From Zingiber officinale (lineage: Eukaryota > Streptophyta > Magnoliopsida > Zingiberales > Zingiberaceae), in the NCBI RefSeq assembly GCF_018446385.1, contig NW_024589864.1:62001-126000 (forward strand): a stretch of 64,000 nucleotides of DNA, read 5' to 3'. The position numbers and the translations under genes are program-made. The notes under the pieces are model-generated. The model saw only the letters and a list, made by a program, of their open reading frames with translations. It did no database searches and had not been told where the DNA came from. Below, in pieces: positions 11,286-23,432 of this stretch (position 1 is its first letter; each line of letters begins with the position of its first letter).

Positions 11286-13050
11286 TGTCTGAAGGCGCCG
11301 GAATTTCGTTATGTTTAAATTTCCTTGTACAAAAATTGTACAAGTACAGAACTTTTTCTAGCAACCCGCATGTTCGATCAGACATGTGTTTGATCAATCA
11401 AGCAAGTTCTTGACGGATCAAAGCACACCTTGATCGAAGTACAAGATCGCTGGCCTCTTGTGTTAATATTTAAAAAATGATACAAAGAAAACTAACTAAT
11501 TACGTAGCGGAATTAAAGAACTAGTTGTACCTTTTCTTTATAGCTAAAGACCTCTTGATTTTCTACCGTATTCCTCTCCTCTTCTTGGACGTCGTGTGGG
11601 CGATGATCTACCAAGACAAAAACCACCCTTCCTCTAGTTTCTCCAAACCGCCGGCCAAAAAAAGGAGGTTCTAGGATGTAGCACCTTCTAATCTTCTTCC
11701 TCTTCTTACTTTTCTTCAAGCCACCGCCCATCAAGGGAGAAGGGCCGCCGACCCTCAGCAAGGAGGAGGGGGGTGTTGACCCTAAGCAATGAGGAGTAAG
11801 GGGGTGCCGACCCTAAGCAATGAGGAGTAAGGGGGTGCCGACCACAAGGAAGGAGGAGGAGGGATTGTGTTGCCGACCCTAGAAAACCAAAAGGAGGTGG
11901 CGCCGACTACAAGGGAAGAAGGGGCTTGTGGAAAATTATATTTTAGGGGGCACCACCTACTCCTTTTATAACTTTTGTCATCGGTTACAAAGAAAGAAAA
12001 ATAACAAAATTCTGTTAAGAAAAAAACTCTCTTTCTATAATGGAGAAAACCAAACCAAGCTAAACCAAAATAAGTTAAGTTAAACCAAATCAAGTTGTGG
12101 ATGGGTGGATGCGAGACTTTATATAGAGGCTACAACAGGGACCTAGAGGAGGAATTGGTTTAGGCCTCTTGATGGGCTTGGGCTTCTTGTTTTCGGCTCG
12201 AACACCCAACCCAAGTCCATCAATAATAACTCGTACTATTAAATGGTTATTATTGAACTACCGCACCAATCCTATATTATAATATGAGCTCATTCTTACC
12301 ATGAGTGCGTTAAACTCCCTGTGTTTAAGATATCGTATATCCATTAATTAATTGAGTTACAGACAACACAATTAATTAACATCTGATTCTAGAGTAGTAC
12401 CACTCAACTTTATTATCATGCCGGACTAAGTCCATCTGCAAGGTTTACATGATAATCCTTATGAGCTCCTCAAGGGGGCATCATCAACCTAAATAATTAG
12501 AACATAGATTCCTTCTATAATCAACAACACACAATATAAACAGTATTATTTCTCAACTCATCGGGCCTATTGATTTAACGAATAAATCTCACTCATTGAT
12601 AAGTTAAAGAAATAAATACTAAGTATATGTGCTTGTTATTATATCGGGATTAAGAGGACGCACATCCATAATAACAGACGTTTGTTCTTTTATGTAGTCA
12701 GTATAAATCGAACAACCTCAAACGGTCCTGCTCAATACACATATAGTGTACTAGTGTAATTTTATAGTCAAGACAAATTAATATCAAAGTACACTACAAC
12801 CGTTCCAATGGTTTGTCTCAATCCATCTTGGTTGTGAGCCACTATTTATAATTTATAAAGAACCGATAATATGATCTTCTGTGGCATCATACACCATGTT
12901 ATCTATAATATAAATTAAATAGACAATTGCATTGACATATATATAAGTATAAAATGTAGACATTTGACCAAAGTGATTCTCATTTTAAAATATTTCAAAA
13001 TAAATGTTCATACAAAAGGTAGGCTTATAATATACATCCAAAAATGTCCA
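11286..13050 (-). mobile_element. Diverged solo LTR, family D
   Basis: Minus-strand relative of the LTR at 14449-16955. It shares TAAGCCTACCTTTTGTATG-type opening, the AACATTTATTT(A/T)GAAAT block, the block around TCGGACTAAGTCCA(C/T)CTG, and the short inverted repeat TTGTACAATTTTTGTACAA near its end. No internal region is present. The edges are approximate because the flanks no longer form a clean target duplication. It interrupts the family B LTR. Confidence 0.65.
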
Positions 13051-13883
13051 TAAGGTGAACGATCCCAGTGATCCTTCAGTGGATCAATCCTTGACAAATT
13101 CTGGCAAGTGAACGACTCTTTCTTGGTGGAGAAACCTCGCTGTAAACTCGATCATACGCACTTGGATCACGAGAGCTTGAAGACTCTAATTAGGGGTTAA
13201 CCACCTCTAATATTTTCACCCAAGCCACCATCCCAAGCTCCATTATATAGAGCTTGGGAGAAAATATCCAAGCTATTTTTTCACAACTAGTCGATTGGTA
13301 AATCTACCAGTCGACTACCCTCTGTGAAAAATTAACTATTACACCTCTAACGGCTCGATACTAGTTGACTAGTATTAGGACCAATCGACTGACTAGTAGA
13401 CTGATGAAGACATCAATCGACTTATCATTAAGCAAACAGAAGTCCGACTGCTGAACTTACTGTTTCTCAATCATCAGTAGACTGGGAATACACTAGTCGA
13501 CTGGTAAACCCTAACACTAGGGTTTAACCCCGAGCACAATCACTCATGCACTCATCCTCGCCCACACAACCTTAACCTTGTCTTATAGCCTCCTCCATCA
13601 GCCTTTGCGTCCCTTAGATGCTTCCCCATCCTTCACACTTTACTTTCCAGGGTTTCCTTCAGCCTTGTCCTTGTTGTCAGGTCCTTCATTGCCAAGAAGC
13701 TCCTCACCTCTGGGACTTCAACCTCGCTAAGTCACACTTGGACTTACGTTGCAAAGACTGCATACTTGGACTTACACTGCCAAGACTCACCCTTGGACTT
13801 TGCCTTTGCCAAGATCTCACTTGGACTTTCCTTATTGTATCTATATCTTTCATATTCACAACGTATATCTATTGGATTGTAAA

Positions 13884-14448
13884 GATGCTAGAGGGGGGCT
13901 TATAACATTCATCATTTTTTTGAAAGTCACAATAATTCGCAACTGAAAAGAATCATGAAAACACAAATGCTAACACAAGTAGTTTTACTTGGTTCGGAGT
14001 CTTTGACGACTCCTACTCTAAGGCTCGCACTTGCTGAGTGCTTTCGTTGGGCAATCACTATAATCATGAAGTAATTACAGAATTTAAGTACAATTGCAGG
14101 AATTAAATTATACCGATAATACAACTTTGAAAACTTGAGTACAAGTTGTCGGTGCAGCTTTTATGTATCCCGGAGACCTTTTTGGAGCAACATGTGAGTA
14201 TAAAAGTCATAGCAATTGATGTTCTGAAATTGTCGGTCGAAGCTTCCATTTATAGCCCCGTTGGGGCACCTGGAGCCCCTCTTAGGTGCCTGGACTATGT
14301 TGACATGGCGAACTCTCATCGAAATTTTATCCCCATAGTGTTGTCCACCTCCGAGCGTCCAGACCCCCTCTGGACGTCTGGACCGCTGATGTGGGTCGGC
14401 CAATCATTATGTTCCAGCACCCTGCGAAGATCAGCTTTCCCTTGTTCG
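13884..14448 (-). mobile_element. LTR fragment, family C
   Basis: A minus-strand LTR end, with the GCTAGAGGGGGGCTTATA edge and then TTACTTGGTTCGGAGTC as in related LTRs. It is cut off where the family D LTR begins at 14449. It contains a GGGGCACC..GGAGCCCC inverted motif near 14263-14280. Confidence 0.55.
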
Positions 14449-16955
14449 TGTTAGAGTGTATACTAAAAGCCTAGCTTTTGTATAAACATTTATTTAGAAA
14501 TAAAGAATCACAATGGTCAAATACCTACATTTATTTGTTAAGTGTGATTGTTCAATTAATTTATATTGTAGATAACATGGTGTGTGGTGTCACACACAGA
14601 AGATCATGTTATCAGTTCTTTATAAATTATAAACAGTTGCTCATGACTAAGATGGAAAGGAACAAACCATCGGTAAAGTCGTAGTGTGATTAGGGATTAG
14701 TTTATCTTGACTAATAAATTACATTAGTACACTCTAAGTGTATTGAGTAGGACCATTTTAGGTAAGTTCTTTTTATACTGATTTGATAAAAGAACTATAC
14801 CTTAGTTATTATGGAAATGTGTGCTCTTAATCCTAATATAATAACAAACACGTATATTTAGTATTTATTTCTTTGACTTATCAATGGGTGAGATTTAGCT
14901 CGATAAATCAAAATGCCCGATAAGTTGGGAAATGATGTTACTTATAGTGTGTTTTGTTGATTATAGAAGGAAACTGTGTCCTAGTAATCTAGGTTGATAA
15001 TGTCTCCAAGAGGAGCTCATAAAGATTATCATATTAAACCCTACAGGTGGACTTAGTCCGATATGACGATAAGGTTGAGTGGTACTACTCTTGGACTGAG
15101 ATATTAATTCAAATGAGTTGTCAGTAACTCAATTAATTAGTGGACATCCGACATCTTAAACACAGGGAGACTAACATACTCATAATAAGAAGGAGCCCAA
15201 AATGTAATTTGGGATTGGTGTGATAGTTCAATAATAATTCTTTAGTGGTATGAATTATTATTGATGAAATTAAGTTGTGAGTTCGGGGCGAACACGGGAA
15301 GCTTATTTTCATCGGGAGACCAAAACCAATTCCTCCTCTCGGTCCCTATCGTAGTCTCTTGTATATAGAGATTTATATCCACCACATACCCACTTCTTAC
15401 CCAACCCAAGGGGGCCGACCAAGCTAACTTGGAACCCAAGCTAGGGTCGTCCAAGACCAAGTGGTTGAGCTAAGTTGGTGGCCGGCCAATGCTTGGAATC
15501 CAAGCATGATGTGGCCGGCCACATCACATTAAAAAGGATTTTATTTATAAATTTTTCTTAGGTGGTTTCCATAGTTTTAAAAGAGAGTTTAAAATTTAAA
15601 ATTTTCCTTTTATAGCTTTCTACAAAAGATTAAGAAAGGATTTAAAATCTTTCCTTATTTGTAGATTGAAAGGTGGATTTTAATTTTGAGAAAACTTTCC
15701 TTTTTTAACCATGTTCATGATTTAAAAGAGAGTTTAAAAATTAAATATTCTTTTATAAGTTTCTACAAAAGATTAAGAAAAGATTTGATATCTTTCCTTA
15801 TTTATAAATTGAAAGGAGATTTTAATTTTTAGAGATAACTTTCCTTTTTAGAAATCATCCACATGTTTAAAAGAAAGATTTTAATTTATAAAATTTCCTT
15901 TTTACAAACCACCATGAAGGGAAAAATTATTGGAGATTTTTTTTTATAAATTTCCGGAAATAAATTAGGAAATTAAGGAAAGTTTTATTTAAATTTCCTT
16001 ATTTGTCAAGACCAAGGATTATAAAAGAGGGGTAAGAAGTGCCTTCATGGGAACAACTCTATTCTTTTTCTTCCTCTCTTTTCCTCCTTGGTGTGGCCGG
16101 CCCTAGAGGTTCTCCTTCTCCTCTTCTCTTCTTCTTTAGCGGCCGGTTTCATCTTTCTTTTGGAGTTGGTGATGGTGGCCAGTTCTAGCTAGGAGAAGAA
16201 TGAGAGAAAGGAAGCTTTGTTTCTAGCATCCCTTGGAGCTTGATGGTGGTGGTCGGACCTCTACTTCTCTTGGAGAATTGATGGTGGTCGAATCTAGCTT
16301 GGAGAAGAAGGAGCTTGGTGATTCTCGTCTCGGAAGATCGTTGCCCACACAACGTCCGAGATTAGAAGAGGAATACGGTAGAAGATCAAGAGGTTATTTG
16401 CTTACAAAGAAAAGTATAACTAGTAATTATTTTACGCATCATACTAGTTTTCTTTGTATAGTTATTTTTGGAAATACCAAACACAAGAGGCATATGATTC
16501 TAGAGTTTTCGGATTTGTTTCGAATTTGTGTTTCTTTTGTTTTATTTTTTGAATTTGTGATTCGCTTGTTCTTTTTGGTTAAACCTAGAGTTATATAAGG
16601 AAATTAAGTATTAGCTTTCCTTAAAAGGCTTTGTCTAGGCGGTGGTGGATTCTCCCATACCCAAAAAGGCCATGTGTCTCGCCATGCAGTCCTGGAAGCC
16701 AATTTTAGAAATTAATATTTAATTAAATTTATAACATAGGTTGATTTGGATCAATAGTGTTAAGTTCTACTTGCGATCCAAGTCTAAACCATTAAGAACA
16801 GATAAGTTAAATTTGGAATCAATAATGTTAAGTTCCGTATGCGATTCCTAATTTAACTTCTAAAGAACATAATAGGTTGTTTAGGAAAAGGTTCGACACT
16901 TGTACAAAATTTTTGTACAGTGGAACCGGTACGATCCTCCTAGGACCAACTAACA
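14449..16955 (+). mobile_element. 5' LTR, family D (2.5 kb), Copia-type
   Basis: Begins TGTTAGAGTGTATACT and ends ACCAACTAACA. It is followed at once by an initiator-Met primer site, TGGTATCAGAGC, at 16958-16969, so this is a true 5' LTR. A short inverted repeat TTGTACAAAATTTTTGTACA lies near its end at about 16899-16918. The matching 3' LTR is not in the window: the only LTR downstream in the same orientation, at 23433, belongs to another family. Confidence 0.8.
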
Positions 16956-17104
16956 ATTGGTATCAGAGCTAGGGTTTGCCTCTGTGTGTTTGATTTTCAA
17001 ATAGATTATGCACATGTCATACATAATTTAGGCAGGATAATAGTATGATGTGCTAACTTTGTGGTTGTAGGCTCCAACTATTATGACATATAGATATTGT
17101 GTGT
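16956..17104 (+). mobile_element. Primer site and leader of a family D Copia-type element
   Basis: Primer-binding site TGGTATCAGAGC (16958-16969) and about 135 bases of untranslated leader. The element is then cut by the Gypsy-type element at 17105; sequence that reads on from it resumes at 22290. Confidence 0.75.
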
Positions 17105-18218
17105 TGATCCTGTCTGGAAGCTGAGAAAACGAACCTGCCGGTGTGACGTGTCTGGAAGGTTGACCGCATCCTCATGACCCGGTCGATGAGCTGTCCGCTA
17201 CGTTGACCAGATCGTCAGAAGTCCTCCTCCGGTCAACTGTACCTATATCCAGCGACCGGGTTCCCCCGGTCTCTGGTACCTCGGTGCTCGAGGCGAATCC
17301 CACAGACATATAAGTAACCGCATAGTAACATGATAATAAAATAAGTATGAAACGAGTGCAATGACGTACCCTGGCCCAGGGGGGCGCCCTCGGATGGAGC
17401 GGTGAGCTGGTTCCGGCGAGGTGGATGAATGCAAGTCGGTCGGGCAGCCGAATCCGCGGGCGATAACTCGGAATCCAGTGCGACATGGATCCAAAAGATG
17501 GCACGTAGGCCGGGATACCACAACGGCTCGCAGGCCGGAACACGGCACGCAGGCCGGATAAACCCAATAACCCACCATGATGATAACGATGCAAAGAGTA
17601 AAATACCTCGGCGCGATGGACAGAATTACCCAAATGGTACCAAGCTACGGCTACCTGGAAGGTGACGATATCCACTAAAGACAGCGGCAGTAGACGCGGG
17701 AGGGGGCGACTGCGGCTGTCGGCGGCGGCTGTGGCCGCGTGAAAAGGCAGCGATGGCTGCCTGCGGCGGCTGTAGCCGCGGGAGAAGGAAGAAACCTCTC
17801 TCCCCTCTGTTGGCAGCCGAGGTAGGAAAACGAAGGAGAAAGCACTCCCCGGCGGCGGCGTGTCAGCCGTACTGGCGGCAAAGAGGTGGAGGAGGAGGGC
17901 GGTGACGGCGTCGCGAGGCGGAGGAAGAAGAGCGGCGGTGGGTTGCTCCAGTGGAGATGTCACAAGCGGGAGATGGAGAGGAGGAGATGGAGAGGCCTGT
18001 GGCCGGCGTCGGCGCCGCGCGAGAAGCCTGAGAGGAAGGAGGTGGCTCCATTTCCTCTGGCGGCGGCAGCCTCTCTCCCGCGTGCAAGCTTCTCCCCCCC
18101 TCTACATAATCTGTGAACAGTGCTTAAAAGCACTCCAAACCCTCAATGAGCCCAAAAGACCAAAACGCCCTTATCCCTCTCCTTAATCCATCCCTTGCCC
18201 CCACTGTGATCCGGATCA
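17105..18218 (-). repeat. 3' LTR of the Gypsy-type element
   Basis: 1114 bp, TGATCC...GGATCA. Much of it is nearly identical to the other LTR, but the GC-rich stretch at about 17660-17940 differs strongly. Confidence 0.88.
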
Positions 18219-18849
18219 CAAGCCTCCCCTTCAAGTCTAGTCGAAGGAGGCGTGAGTCCGACTGACTGGACAGTCTATTGCAAAGAATTGAACCGCTCCT
18301 GATGTCAAAGCCAAATCGCTGGACCAATAATATAATGTCGCTCGAGCGGTCGCTATAATAGTGGTGTCGTAGGAGATGGTAATGATACCGAGCAGACCAA
18401 GTCGAAAACTGGACCAATGCCGAGTGCGCAGCGCGAAGATACCGACCGGACGATCGAAGTAATGACAATCAGGTGGATAGTCGCCGAGCAGAAGATGCTG
18501 AGCGAGCGACAACATCGATCGAGTGCTAAAACAATAAGCAAGCGACGAGTGCCATGATAGCAGACCGAGCGACACGATGGACCACGAATAGACCGGCACG
18601 AGGCCGGGCGTGCGACCTAGATCAAGCGGTGTGGCCGAACGGATGATCGGAAAGATGTCGATCGAGTGAGTAGACGGCGAGCGGACAACGCCGAACGAGC
18701 GACAGAGAAAATGACGATCAGTCGATCATGAAATGCTGGCCTGACGTGCTGAATGAGCAGCATCGAGAATGGTCAACGAGCGAACATAAAATGCTGGTCC
18801 GGCAGTTGAGTAGCGAGGAGTTGGAAATGCTGAACGAGCGATCGGAATG

Positions 18850-19070
18850 CTGCCGATCGGATGGATAGATGCCGGACGAATGCTGTCGTGCGAACGATCG
18901 TAATGCTGCCGATCGGATGTATAGATGTCGGACGGACGATGCTATGCGTGGTGACGTCGATCGGTCAGATAGATGCCGGGCGGACGATGCCGCGCGTGCG
19001 ACCGTGGTGACGTCGATCGGTCAGATAGATGCCGGGTCGCGAGGACTGCTCGACCCCGAACGAGGGAGAT
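18850..19070. repeat. Short tandem repeats, GATCGG-rich
   Basis: Repeated words such as GCCGATCGGATG, ATAGATG(C/T)CGG and GACGTCGATCGGTCAGATAG at loose spacing, inside the Gypsy-type element. Confidence 0.6.
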
Positions 19071-19139
19071 AGATGCTCGCGACGGCTACTCGACCCCAAA
19101 CGGGGGAGATAGATGTATGATATACTGGTCCGATATACT

Positions 19140-21080
19140 GGTCCTCCCGGCCGAACGGCTCGGGGGCCTTCGGCTTCGAGCGCTTGGCTCGGATAATAAC
19201 CTTTTGGCCGAACGGCTCGGGGGGCCTTCGGTCCTCGAGCCTGTGGCTCGGCTATAAACCTCCCGGCCGATCAGCTCGGGGGCCTTCGATGATAACTCGA
19301 CCCCGAACAGGGGAGATAGAATATATGATATGCTGGTCCGTGCAGAGGTCTTTAGCCCGGGAGGTTTATAGTCGCCGGCCCGACTGCGTCCTGACTCTTG
19401 GTCGGTCGCCCGGGAGGTTTATAGTCGCCGGCCCGACTCTCGATTTTTAACGACGGTGCTCGTCGGTCTCCAAGTGAGACTACACACCCGGCCGAACAGC
19501 TCGGGCCTTCGTCATCGAGCGCTTGGCTCGGAAAACCATATACCCGGCCGACCGGCTCGGGCCTTCGCTTCGAGCGCTTGGCTCGTATATAATCCTCCCC
19601 GAGGTAGTCTCGGCTAAAATGTACCTGGCCGAGCGGCTCAGGCCTTCGCTGTCGAGCGCTTGGCTCGGAAAACCATATACCCGGCCGACCGGCTCGGGCC
19701 TTCGCTCCCTGAGGAAGTACTCAGCTAAAATGTACCTGGCCGAGCGGCTCAGGCCTTCGCTGTCGAGCGCTTGGCTCGGAAAACCATATACCCGGCCGAC
19801 CGGCTCGGGCCTTCGCTCCCTAAGGAAGTACTCAGCTAAAATGTACCTGGCCGAGCGGCTCAGGCCTTCGCTTCGAGAGCTTGGCTCGTATATAATCCTC
19901 CCCGAGGTAGCCTCGGCTAAAGTGTACCTGGCCGAGCGGCTCAGGCCTTCGCTCCCTGAGGTAGTACTCAGCTATAATGTACCTGGCCGAGCGGCTCAGG
20001 CCTTCGCTGTCGAGCGCTTGGCTCGGAAAACCATATACCCGGTCGAGCGCCTCAGGCCTTCGCTCCCTGAGGAAGTACTCAGCTATAATGTACCTGGCCG
20101 AGCGGCTCAGGTCTTCGCTCCCTGAGGAAGTACTCAGCTAAAATGTACCTGGCCGAGCTCCCTGAGGTAGTACTCAGCTATAATGTACCTGGCCGAGCGG
20201 CTCAGGCCTTCGCTCCCTGAGGAAGTACTCAGCTAAAATGTACCTGGCCGAGCGGCTCAGGCCTTCGCTCCCTGAGGAAGTACTCAACTATAATGTACCT
20301 GGCCGAGCGGCTCAGGCCTTCGCTCCCTGAGGTAGTACTCAGCTATAATGTACCTGGCCGAGCGGCTCAGGCCTTCGCTCCCTAGCGACCAGCGGAGATC
20401 TGCATTAGCTCCCTACTCCCGAACACCCGTGGAGTTAGGAGAACATAAGACACTCTTCAGAATACAAGGCAATAACCTCCCTCTATCATCTTGAACAGCG
20501 CAGGGTTTTGGTTTCCCATCCTGCCATAATAGTATGCAGCCCGGCTGAACAGCTCGGGGTCTTCGTGATACCCTTCCCGGCCGAACGGCTCGGGGATATT
20601 TATGATAATCTCGACCTAATCGAATGGTTGAGGTCTCAGATTTCAAGCGTCTAGCCCGTATCACCTACGCAGCCCTGCCTAGTGGTTCGGGGTCTTCGAT
20701 TTCGAACGCTGCTTACATTCAGGCCGCTCATATCCTTCCCGACCAAACGGCTCGGGATCTTCTATTTCAAACATCGCTCGTATCCCATACGCAGCCCGGC
20801 CAAACGGCTCGGGGTCTTCGGGATTGAGCTTTTGGCTCATACAATATACCTCCGGCTGAGCAGCTCGGGGCCTTCGTCTTCGAGCCTCTGGCTCGTATAT
20901 CAACCTCCCGGCCGAACGGCTCGGGGGCCTTCGTCTTCGAGCCTCTGGCTCGGATATAAACCTCCTACCGAACGGGGGTTTCGCCTCGAGCCCCTCGGAT
21001 ATAAACCTCCTACCGACGGCCGGGCCTTCGCCGAGCCCTGGCTCGGATATAAACCTCCTACCGATCGGGGCCTTCGGAGT
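19140..21080. repeat. Minisatellite array inside the Gypsy-type element
   Basis: The clearest part, about 19600-20390, repeats a 55-bp unit starting ACCTGGCCGAGCGGCTCAGG and ending with a GTACTCAGCTAAAATGT block. It is interleaved with a sister unit carrying CCCGGCCGACCGGCTCGGGC and GAGCGCTTGGCTCGGA. The flanks (19140-19600 and 20520-21080) hold more degenerate GGCCGAACGGCTCGGGG and CCTTCG units at wider spacing. Confidence 0.85.
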
Positions 21081-21200
21081 AGTATGATCATATAACCAAT
21101 GTAACAAATAATGTAAAACCGACCGTGGTCATGAGGATGGCGTAACTATCCGGCCGCTCATCTTCACGCCCGGATCGCGCTGCCCCTGCACGGCGCCAAT

Positions 21201-22284
21201 TGATCCCGTCTCGAAGCCGAGAAAACGAACCGCCGGCTGACGGTCCGAAGGTTGACCGCATCCTCATGACCCGGCCGATGAGTCTGTCCGCCACGCCGAC
21301 CATATCGCCAAGTCCTCCTCCCAATCAGACCAGATTCCGATCGGTTCCCCCTCGTACCTCGAGGCTAATCCTACGTATATATAAGTAACCGCATAGTAAT
21401 ATGATAATAAAATAAGTATGAAACGAGTGCAATGACGTACCCTGGCCCAGGGGGGCGCCCTCGGATGGAGCGGTGAGCTGGTTCCGGCGAGGTGGATGAA
21501 TGCAAGTCGGTCGGGCAGCCGAATCCGCGGGCGATAACTCGGAATCCAGTGCGACATGGATCCAAAAGATGGCACGTAGGCCGGGATACCACAACGGCTC
21601 GCAGGCCGGAACACGGCACGCAGGCCGGATAAACCCAATAACCCACCATGATGATAACGATGCAAAGAGTAAAATACCTCGGCGCGATGGCCAGAATTAC
21701 CCAAATAGTACCGAGCTACGGCTATCTGGAAGGTGACGATATCCACTAAAGACAGCGGCAATAGATGCGAGAGGGGGAGGCTGCGGCTGTCGGCAGCGGC
21801 TGTGGCCGCGGGAAAAGCCGGCGGCGGCTGTGGCCGCGGGGGAAGGTAGCAGTGGCTGCCGGCGGCGGCGATGAAGCCCAGCTCCTCTTCCTGTTGGCGG
21901 CGTTGGAAGTTGGCGCGTGGTATGGCGAGGAAAAGAGGGAAAGTAGCGAGAGGGGCGGCCTGCGGCGGCTCCGGCGAACTGAGGCGGAGGAAGAAGAGCG
22001 GCGGTGGGTTGCTCCAGTGGAGATGTCACAAGCGGGAGATGGAGAGGAGGAGATGGAGCGGCCTGTGGCCGGCGTCGGCGCCGCGCGAGAAGCCTGAGAG
22101 GAAGGAGGTGGCTCCATTTCCTCTGGCGGCGGCAGCCTCTCTCCCGCGTGCAAGCTTCTCCCCCCCTCTACATAATCTGTGAACAGTGCTTAAAAGCACT
22201 CCAAACCCTCAATGAGCCCAAAAGACCAAAACGCCCTTATCCCTCTCCTTAATCCCTCCCTTGCCCCCACTGTGATCCGGATCA
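21201..22284 (-). repeat. 5' LTR of the Gypsy-type element
   Basis: 1084 bp, TGATCC...GGATCA, with the primer site immediately to its left (minus-strand downstream). Confidence 0.88.
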
Positions 22285-22289
22285 TGTGT

Positions 22290-23432
22290 GATTGGACCCT
22301 TGGACATGTCAAGGACATTATTTTGTGTGTGCATGATTGCATGTAACTAATAAGTGCATGATTTTATGACTTGGACCCTTAGACAAGTCTGATATGGTAA
22401 GTGAGGTATGCCTCTTACCTCCGGATCAACTTTATTTTGGCATAAAGTCTATGGCAAAATTCATGTATAAATTAAAAAAAATAAAAACTTAGAAATAAAA
22501 AGAATTTTAGCAAAATCATGTTTGTTAGAAGATCTTGATAAAATAAGACTTGAAAATGATAAATTAAAAGAAGAAATAAAAATCTTGAAAAATTATACAT
22601 GTTCAAATATTTCTACTTTTAGAAATTATAGAGGATTAAACTGGCACTATATGTTTCACAAAAGTCAGATTAGAAAAAATCAAAAGCCTATATACCTAGA
22701 AAATATCTTATTAACCCTGTAGGAAGGAAACTTGTTTAATTTAAATATAAAATTAAGACCTAACACTTTCAGTGAGAAAATTAAACTTTTAAATTCTTTA
22801 TGAGGCTTTGTCTAGAAAGTGGTTGTTGCTCTAATAACCAAGAAGGTCTAGTGCCTCGCCACTGTCTGGAAGCCAAGTATTGAAATAAAAAATTTAATTG
22901 ACTAACTAAAAAAATATTGAATTGAAATTACTTAATGTTTTTAAGGGTTATTCAATTTGTTTTAGAAAATTCTCAAAAATATTCATGTTTGCAAAAACTT
23001 AGAATTTTTTTTTGAAAATTAAATTGTTCTCATTTAGAAATTTTCTTAATAAGAAATTTTTTCTGCCTGAAAATTTTCTAACTTAAAATTTTTTTTACAC
23101 AAATTCTTTTTAACTTAGAAAATTAAATTGTTCTTACTTATTTTTTTACTTAGAATTTTTTTTTTGCCTGAAAATTTTCTTAAAGTTTTTTTAAACACTT
23201 AAAATTTGTTGCAAATTTTTTTTTAGTGTTAAAGTAAACCTTAGACGTGTTAAGAACCCCATATTTTTATGTGATCAAAGGGGGAGAAAAATATTAAGTC
23301 TAGGGGGAGGTATAATCACAAATTTTTCATTGAAAAATCTTATTTGCACTTATTTGCAAAATTATTTGTCTTTGCATTATGTTTGTTTTACCCTAACTTA
23401 ACGTGAGTTGCTCGCATCAAAAAGGGGGAGAT
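22290..23432 (+). mobile_element. Internal region of a Copia-type element, gag trace and polypurine tract
   Basis: Continues the element interrupted at 17104. At about 22.5-22.75 kb there is a gag-like trace with a coiled-coil run (KIRLENDKLKEEIKILKN) of the kind also seen at 9.4-9.7 kb. A polypurine tract, AAAAAGGGGGAGAT, ends at 23432, directly before an LTR. No pol is seen; broken. A stretch at about 22803-22900 resembles 16627-16735 inside the family D LTR. Confidence 0.7.

Larger units (their letters stand above)
7352..13883 (-). mobile_element. LTR family B, truncated, split by two later insertions
   Basis: A minus-strand LTR that ends (plus-strand left edge) with TGTTGGGACC and the conserved GGGGGTGAATAG block. 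The pieces are 7352-7497, 11236 to about 11285, and about 13051-13883; together they match the intact LTR at 57332-58451 (ACTCCTACTCCA, then the ACGATCCC and CCTTC(A/G)GTGGAT block, GGTGGAGAAACCTC, GTCGACT palindromes and the CCAAGACT-type repeats). The gaps are filled by the 7498-11230 element and by a family D LTR. Its far end runs into another LTR fragment at 13884, so it is truncated. Confidence 0.78.
17105..22284 (-). mobile_element. Nonautonomous Gypsy-type LTR retrotransposon without coding capacity
   Basis: LTRs at 17105-18218 and 21201-22284 begin TGATCC and end GGATCA, with a perfect target duplication TGTGT at 17100-17104 and 22285-22289. The direction is minus: next to the right-hand LTR the minus strand reads TTGGCGCCGTGCAGGGGC (primer site), and next to the left-hand LTR it reads GAAGGGGAGGCTTG (polypurine tract). 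The 3 kb interior (18219-21200) holds no gag or pol; it consists of GC-rich tandem repeats. It is best called a large nonautonomous derivative that used another element's proteins. Gypsy is inferred from primer-site style and LTR make-up. The structure is whole, with no coding parts. Confidence 0.85.

Noticed and set aside
13618-13946. Plus-strand frames with LPRSHLDF-like peptides, also at 25066, 26503 and 58059
   Set aside because: The same peptide recurs because these are all copies of the CCAAGACT repeats inside family B LTRs.
17172-17963. Long minus-strand reading frame of 263 codons, repeated at 21264-21761
   Set aside because: It lies wholly inside the Gypsy-type LTRs and is low-complexity, His/Ser/Pro-rich translation of GC-rich LTR sequence.
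19523-20125. Plus-strand frame of 200 codons with repeated peptide
   Set aside because: It is a translation of the 55-bp minisatellite; its repeat pattern follows DNA period and not protein structure.
19600-20390. Regularly spaced repeats that could suggest a CRISPR array
   Set aside because: This is a plant genome, and the units are contiguous tandem copies without unique spacers.
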